In this document: positions 61,969 to 64,000 of the stretch, in pieces
How positions within the stretch are numbered: position 1 is the stretch's first letter
How the letters are laid out: each line of letters begins with the position of its first letter
Assembly (NCBI GenBank): GCA_963841105.1
Contig: CAWJCB010000024.1
Span: 124,001-188,000, forward strand
Origin: VAZQ01 sp963841105
Lineage (GTDB): Bacteria; Pseudomonadota; Alphaproteobacteria; Rhizobiales; Xanthobacteraceae
Direction of reading: 5' to 3'
Length of the DNA: 64,000 nt
Made by a program: the position numbers and the translations under genes
The notes under the pieces: generated by a model
What the model was told of the DNA's origin: nothing
Databases searched by the model: none
Seen by the model: only the letters and a program-made list of their open reading frames with translations

Positions 61969-62068
61969 GTGGGCAAAATCGGCGCTGACAAGTTTACGCA
62001 GTCTGCGCAAGCTTGACTTCGTTGCGCCGAGCCCACCATTCTCGAGCACAGCAGGCGATTTTGCCCAC
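61969..62068. repeat. Inverted repeat flanking an 74-base spacer
   Basis: GTGGGCAAAATCG at 61969-61981 and CGATTTTGCCCAC at 62056-62068 are perfect inverse copies, 74 bases apart. A third related fragment, GTGGGCTAAGG, lies near 61938. This resembles dispersed GTGGGCAAAG-type palindromic elements of Bradyrhizobium-like genomes more than a terminator. Confidence 0.5.
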
Positions 62069-62110
62069 CCTACAAAGTTTCGCTTGTTTCAGTCGGCCAG
62101 ATCGCAGGCG

Positions 62111-64000
62111 TCACGCGGCGGCTTTGGCGGAAGCGGCGCCGCGGTCGAGATCGGGGGACGCCTCCACCAGCACGCTGACATCTGTGAATCCTGCCGAGAA
62201 CAGGCGTTCGCGCAGATGAGCGGTCGCCGGGGCTTCGAGCTCAGCCGCGACCAGCGCCGCGCGCGAGGCCAAGGTCGCCAGACGCTCGATGACGATGTCC
62301 TCTGCCATCCCCGCATCGATGATGACATGATCATAGCTGCGCGCCAACGCCTCGATTGCGATCGCGAGGCGCTGCGAGGCCATCAGGGATGCAGCATCGA
62401 TAGGCGCACGACCGGCAAGGACCAGATGCGCGCGGGAATGCCGATCGCGCGTGATGATCTGCCCAAAGCTGGCTGATCCTTGCACAAGCTCGGACAGGCC
62501 TGAGGACGCCGGATCGCTGGCAATCACGGAGAGATTCGGCGCCGCCACGGAGAGCTCGACCAGCACCACCCGCGCTTGAGAGGCGAGATTTCGGGCAAGC
62601 GCAATGGCGGTCATGGTTGTGCCGATATTGCGCACAGTGCCAATGACCGTAATCCGGCGAGAGTCGTCGCCGCCCTGGCTCAGCTGGTGCGCGAGCCGTT
62701 CAATGCCTTCTCTGCGTCCGCCCGCGGTCATGCGAGTTGCGCTGACAGCCGTCGCAAGAAGATCAGCAGCCCGGCTTGCATCCACAGCCGCAGCTGACAT
62801 CGGCGCGGATGCCGGGCTTGCGACAGGCATTGTGGGGGCGCCCAGCGGGGCGGCGCGCAACAACTCGCCGCTGATGATGAATACCGATGAGAGCGCAAAC
62901 GCAGCAAGCGCTGCGACCAGGATGATCGGAAGTTTTTTCGGCCATGCGGGTGTGGTCGAGACGACCGCAGTCGAGATGATGCGCGCGTCCGGTGCAGCGG
63001 CGCCGATGCTGTCGCGCGCCGATGCCTCACGGAACTTGGCGAGGTAAGATTCCAGGAGGTCACGCTGCGACTTGGCATCGCGCTCGAGCGCGCGCAGCTG
63101 AACGTCCTGCTCATTCGTCGAGGCTGCCTGTCGCTTGAGCTGGTCAAGCGCGGAGGCGAGCTCATCGACCTTGCTGCTGGCGACCTTGGCGTCGTTTTCC
63201 AGAGCACGCGCCAGCCGATCCGCTTCACCACGCATCTGACGCTCGAGATCAGTGATCTGGGCGCGCAGTTCCTTGATCCGCGGATGCTGGTCAAGCAGCG
63301 TGGAGGACTGCTCGGCCAGCTGCGCGCGTAAAGTGACACGCTGCTCTGACAAGCGGCGTATCAGCTCGGAATTGACGATATCGGAAAACTCGATGGGAGT
63401 GCCGGCCTTCAGGGCATCTCGAATGAGCCTGGCCTTGGACTCGGCCTCAGCCTTCTGCGCGCGCGCGGAGGCGAGCTGCCCGTTGAAGTCACCGAGTTGC
63501 TGATTTGATAGCGTCGTATTGTTGTTGCCGATGAAAAGATTTGTCTTGGCGCGATATTGCTCGACCTTCGCTTCCGCCTGGGCAAGAATCTTCCGCAGGC
63601 GCTCGATCTCGCCGGCGAGCCAGGCGCCTGCCGCACGGGTCTGGTCCTGCTTGGCGGCCTGCTGGAACCGAAGATAGATCTCGGCAACAGCGTTGGCGGC
63701 CCGCGCGGCGAGCTCGGGATCCTGCAATTCGAACTCGATGGCGATGACGCGGGATTTTTCCACCTGAAACGCGGAGAGGCGATCGTAATAACTTTTGTAC
63801 ACCCGCTCCTCGGGTGTCATCTCCAGCGGATCCTTGATGATGCCTAAAAAGCTGAGCATGCCCCGCAGCAGGCTGGGGCCGGCCAGGACAGGGTCAAATT
63901 CCGGACGCTCGGCCAGTTTCAGCTTCTTGATGACTTCCCGGGCCAGATCGCGCGAGAGAATGAGCTGAACCTGGCTCGTCACGGCTTCCTGATCGACCGT
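62111..64000 (-). CDS. GumC/Wzc-like polysaccharide chain-length protein, 5' end outside the window
   Basis: The last 630 or so residues of a polysaccharide co-polymerase; it is open to the right edge. It has the end of a Wzz domain, a long coiled coil (about 130-330, with QVEKSR, LAGEIERLRKILAQAEAKVEQYR), a GumC-type proline-rich segment before the second membrane helix (about PIILVAALAAFALSSVF), and a C-terminal BY-kinase-like ATPase domain. The Walker A position reads GTVRNIGTTMTA, so the lysine and GKS/T are missing, and no tyrosine-rich tail follows. It thus looks like a co-polymerase whose kinase domain is inactive. It neighbours an acetyltransferase and a deacetylase in an exopolysaccharide locus. 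Confidence 0.9.
   Translation of the reverse strand, partial: TVDQEAVTSQVQLILSRDLAREVIKKLKLAERPEFDPVLAGPSLLRGMLSFLGIIKDPLEMTPEERVYKSYYDRLSAFQVEKSRVIAIEFELQDPELAARAANAVAEIYLRFQQAAKQDQTRAAGAWLAGEIERLRKILAQAEAKVEQYRAKTNLFIGNNNTTLSNQQLGDFNGQLASARAQKAEAESKARLIRDALKAGTPIEFSDIVNSELIRRLSEQRVTLRAQLAEQSSTLLDQHPRIKELRAQITDLERQMRGEADRLARALENDAKVASSKVDELASALDQLKRQAASTNEQDVQLRALERDAKSQRDLLESYLAKFREASARDSIGAAAPDARIISTAVVSTTPAWPKKLPIILVAALAAFALSSVFIISGELLRAAPLGAPTMPVASPASAPMSAAAVDASRAADLLATAVSATRMTAGGRREGIERLAHQLSQGGDDSRRITVIGTVRNIGTTMTAIALARNLASQARVVLVELSVAAPNLSVIASDPASSGLSELVQGSASFGQIITRDRHSRAHLVLAGRAPIDAASLMASQRLAIAIEALARSYDHVIIDAGMAEDIVIERLATLASRAALVAAELEAPATAHLRERLFSAGFTDVSVLVEASPDLDRGAASAKAAA

Overview
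The window looks like a chromosomal segment of an alphaproteobacterium, most likely a member of the Hyphomicrobiales close to Bradyrhizobium, Rhodopseudomonas or Xanthobacteraceae. The reasons are a high GC content, the dusB-ntrB-ntrC-ntrY-ntrX cluster followed by dat-hfq-hflX-mazG, the eno-ftsB-pdhA-pdhB-DUF5076-pdhC-lpdA-lipA-ratA order with a lipoyl domain on PdhB, a fused IspDF, and a short MetRS without the C-terminal tRNA-binding domain. I saw no rRNA, tRNA, CRISPR array, complete insertion sequence or prophage.

Layout. 1-3.9 kb: trpE (cut by the window edge) behind a SurA/PpiD-type foldase, with tpiA divergent. 3.9-6.7 kb: DUF1275 membrane protein, CoA-binding protein, an ECHDC3-type crotonase and a hotdog thioesterase. 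6.8-7.8 kb: rplM-rpsI; rpsI is frameshifted. 8.1-11.8 kb: a membrane diguanylate cyclase facing a damaged arsenic locus (arsR, arsI, an arsC'-aquaporin' remnant with two deletions, and a frameshifted MFS transporter). 12.4-15.9 kb: glnBA behind a clear sigma-54 promoter, with nnrD divergent. 16-18.3 kb: a secreted protein with twelve TPR units joined to a caspase-like domain that lacks both catalytic residues. 18.5-28.4 kb: envelope and replication genes (rlpA, D-Ala-D-Ala carboxypeptidase, tmk, holB, metG, tatD, MBL hydrolase, dps, mazG). 28.5-39.6 kb: hflX, hfq, dat and the two Ntr two-component systems with dusB. 39.8-50.2 kb: ispDF, pncC, ratA, lipA, dodecin and the whole pyruvate dehydrogenase complex. 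50.2-55.8 kb: eno, queF, kdsA, a NIPSNAP protein, pyrG and secG. 56-59.4 kb: metY, a crotonase and an orphan ABC solute-binding protein. 59.5-64 kb: one end of an exopolysaccharide locus (deacetylase, CelD/BcsL-type acetyltransferase, GumC/Wzc-like chain-length protein running off the window).

How the parts work together. Nitrogen control is represented at three levels: PII (glnB), glutamine synthetase (glnA) and NtrBC/NtrYX, with a sigma-54 promoter at glnB and a cluster of TGCAC/GTGCA half-sites before dusB-ntrBC. The central block supplies enolase, the PDH complex and the lipoate synthase that serves it.

A caution on quality. Five places read as single-base insertions in short homopolymers (rpsI, the diguanylate cyclase stop, the MFS gene, the arsC start and the deacetylase). 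Four of them fall between 7.4 and 10.9 kb, and rpsI should be essential, so local assembly error is a strong possibility and the ars damage should be read in that light. The best candidates for new biology are the pseudocaspase-TPR protein and, if it survives re-sequencing, the double in-frame deletion that joins arsC to an aquaporin.
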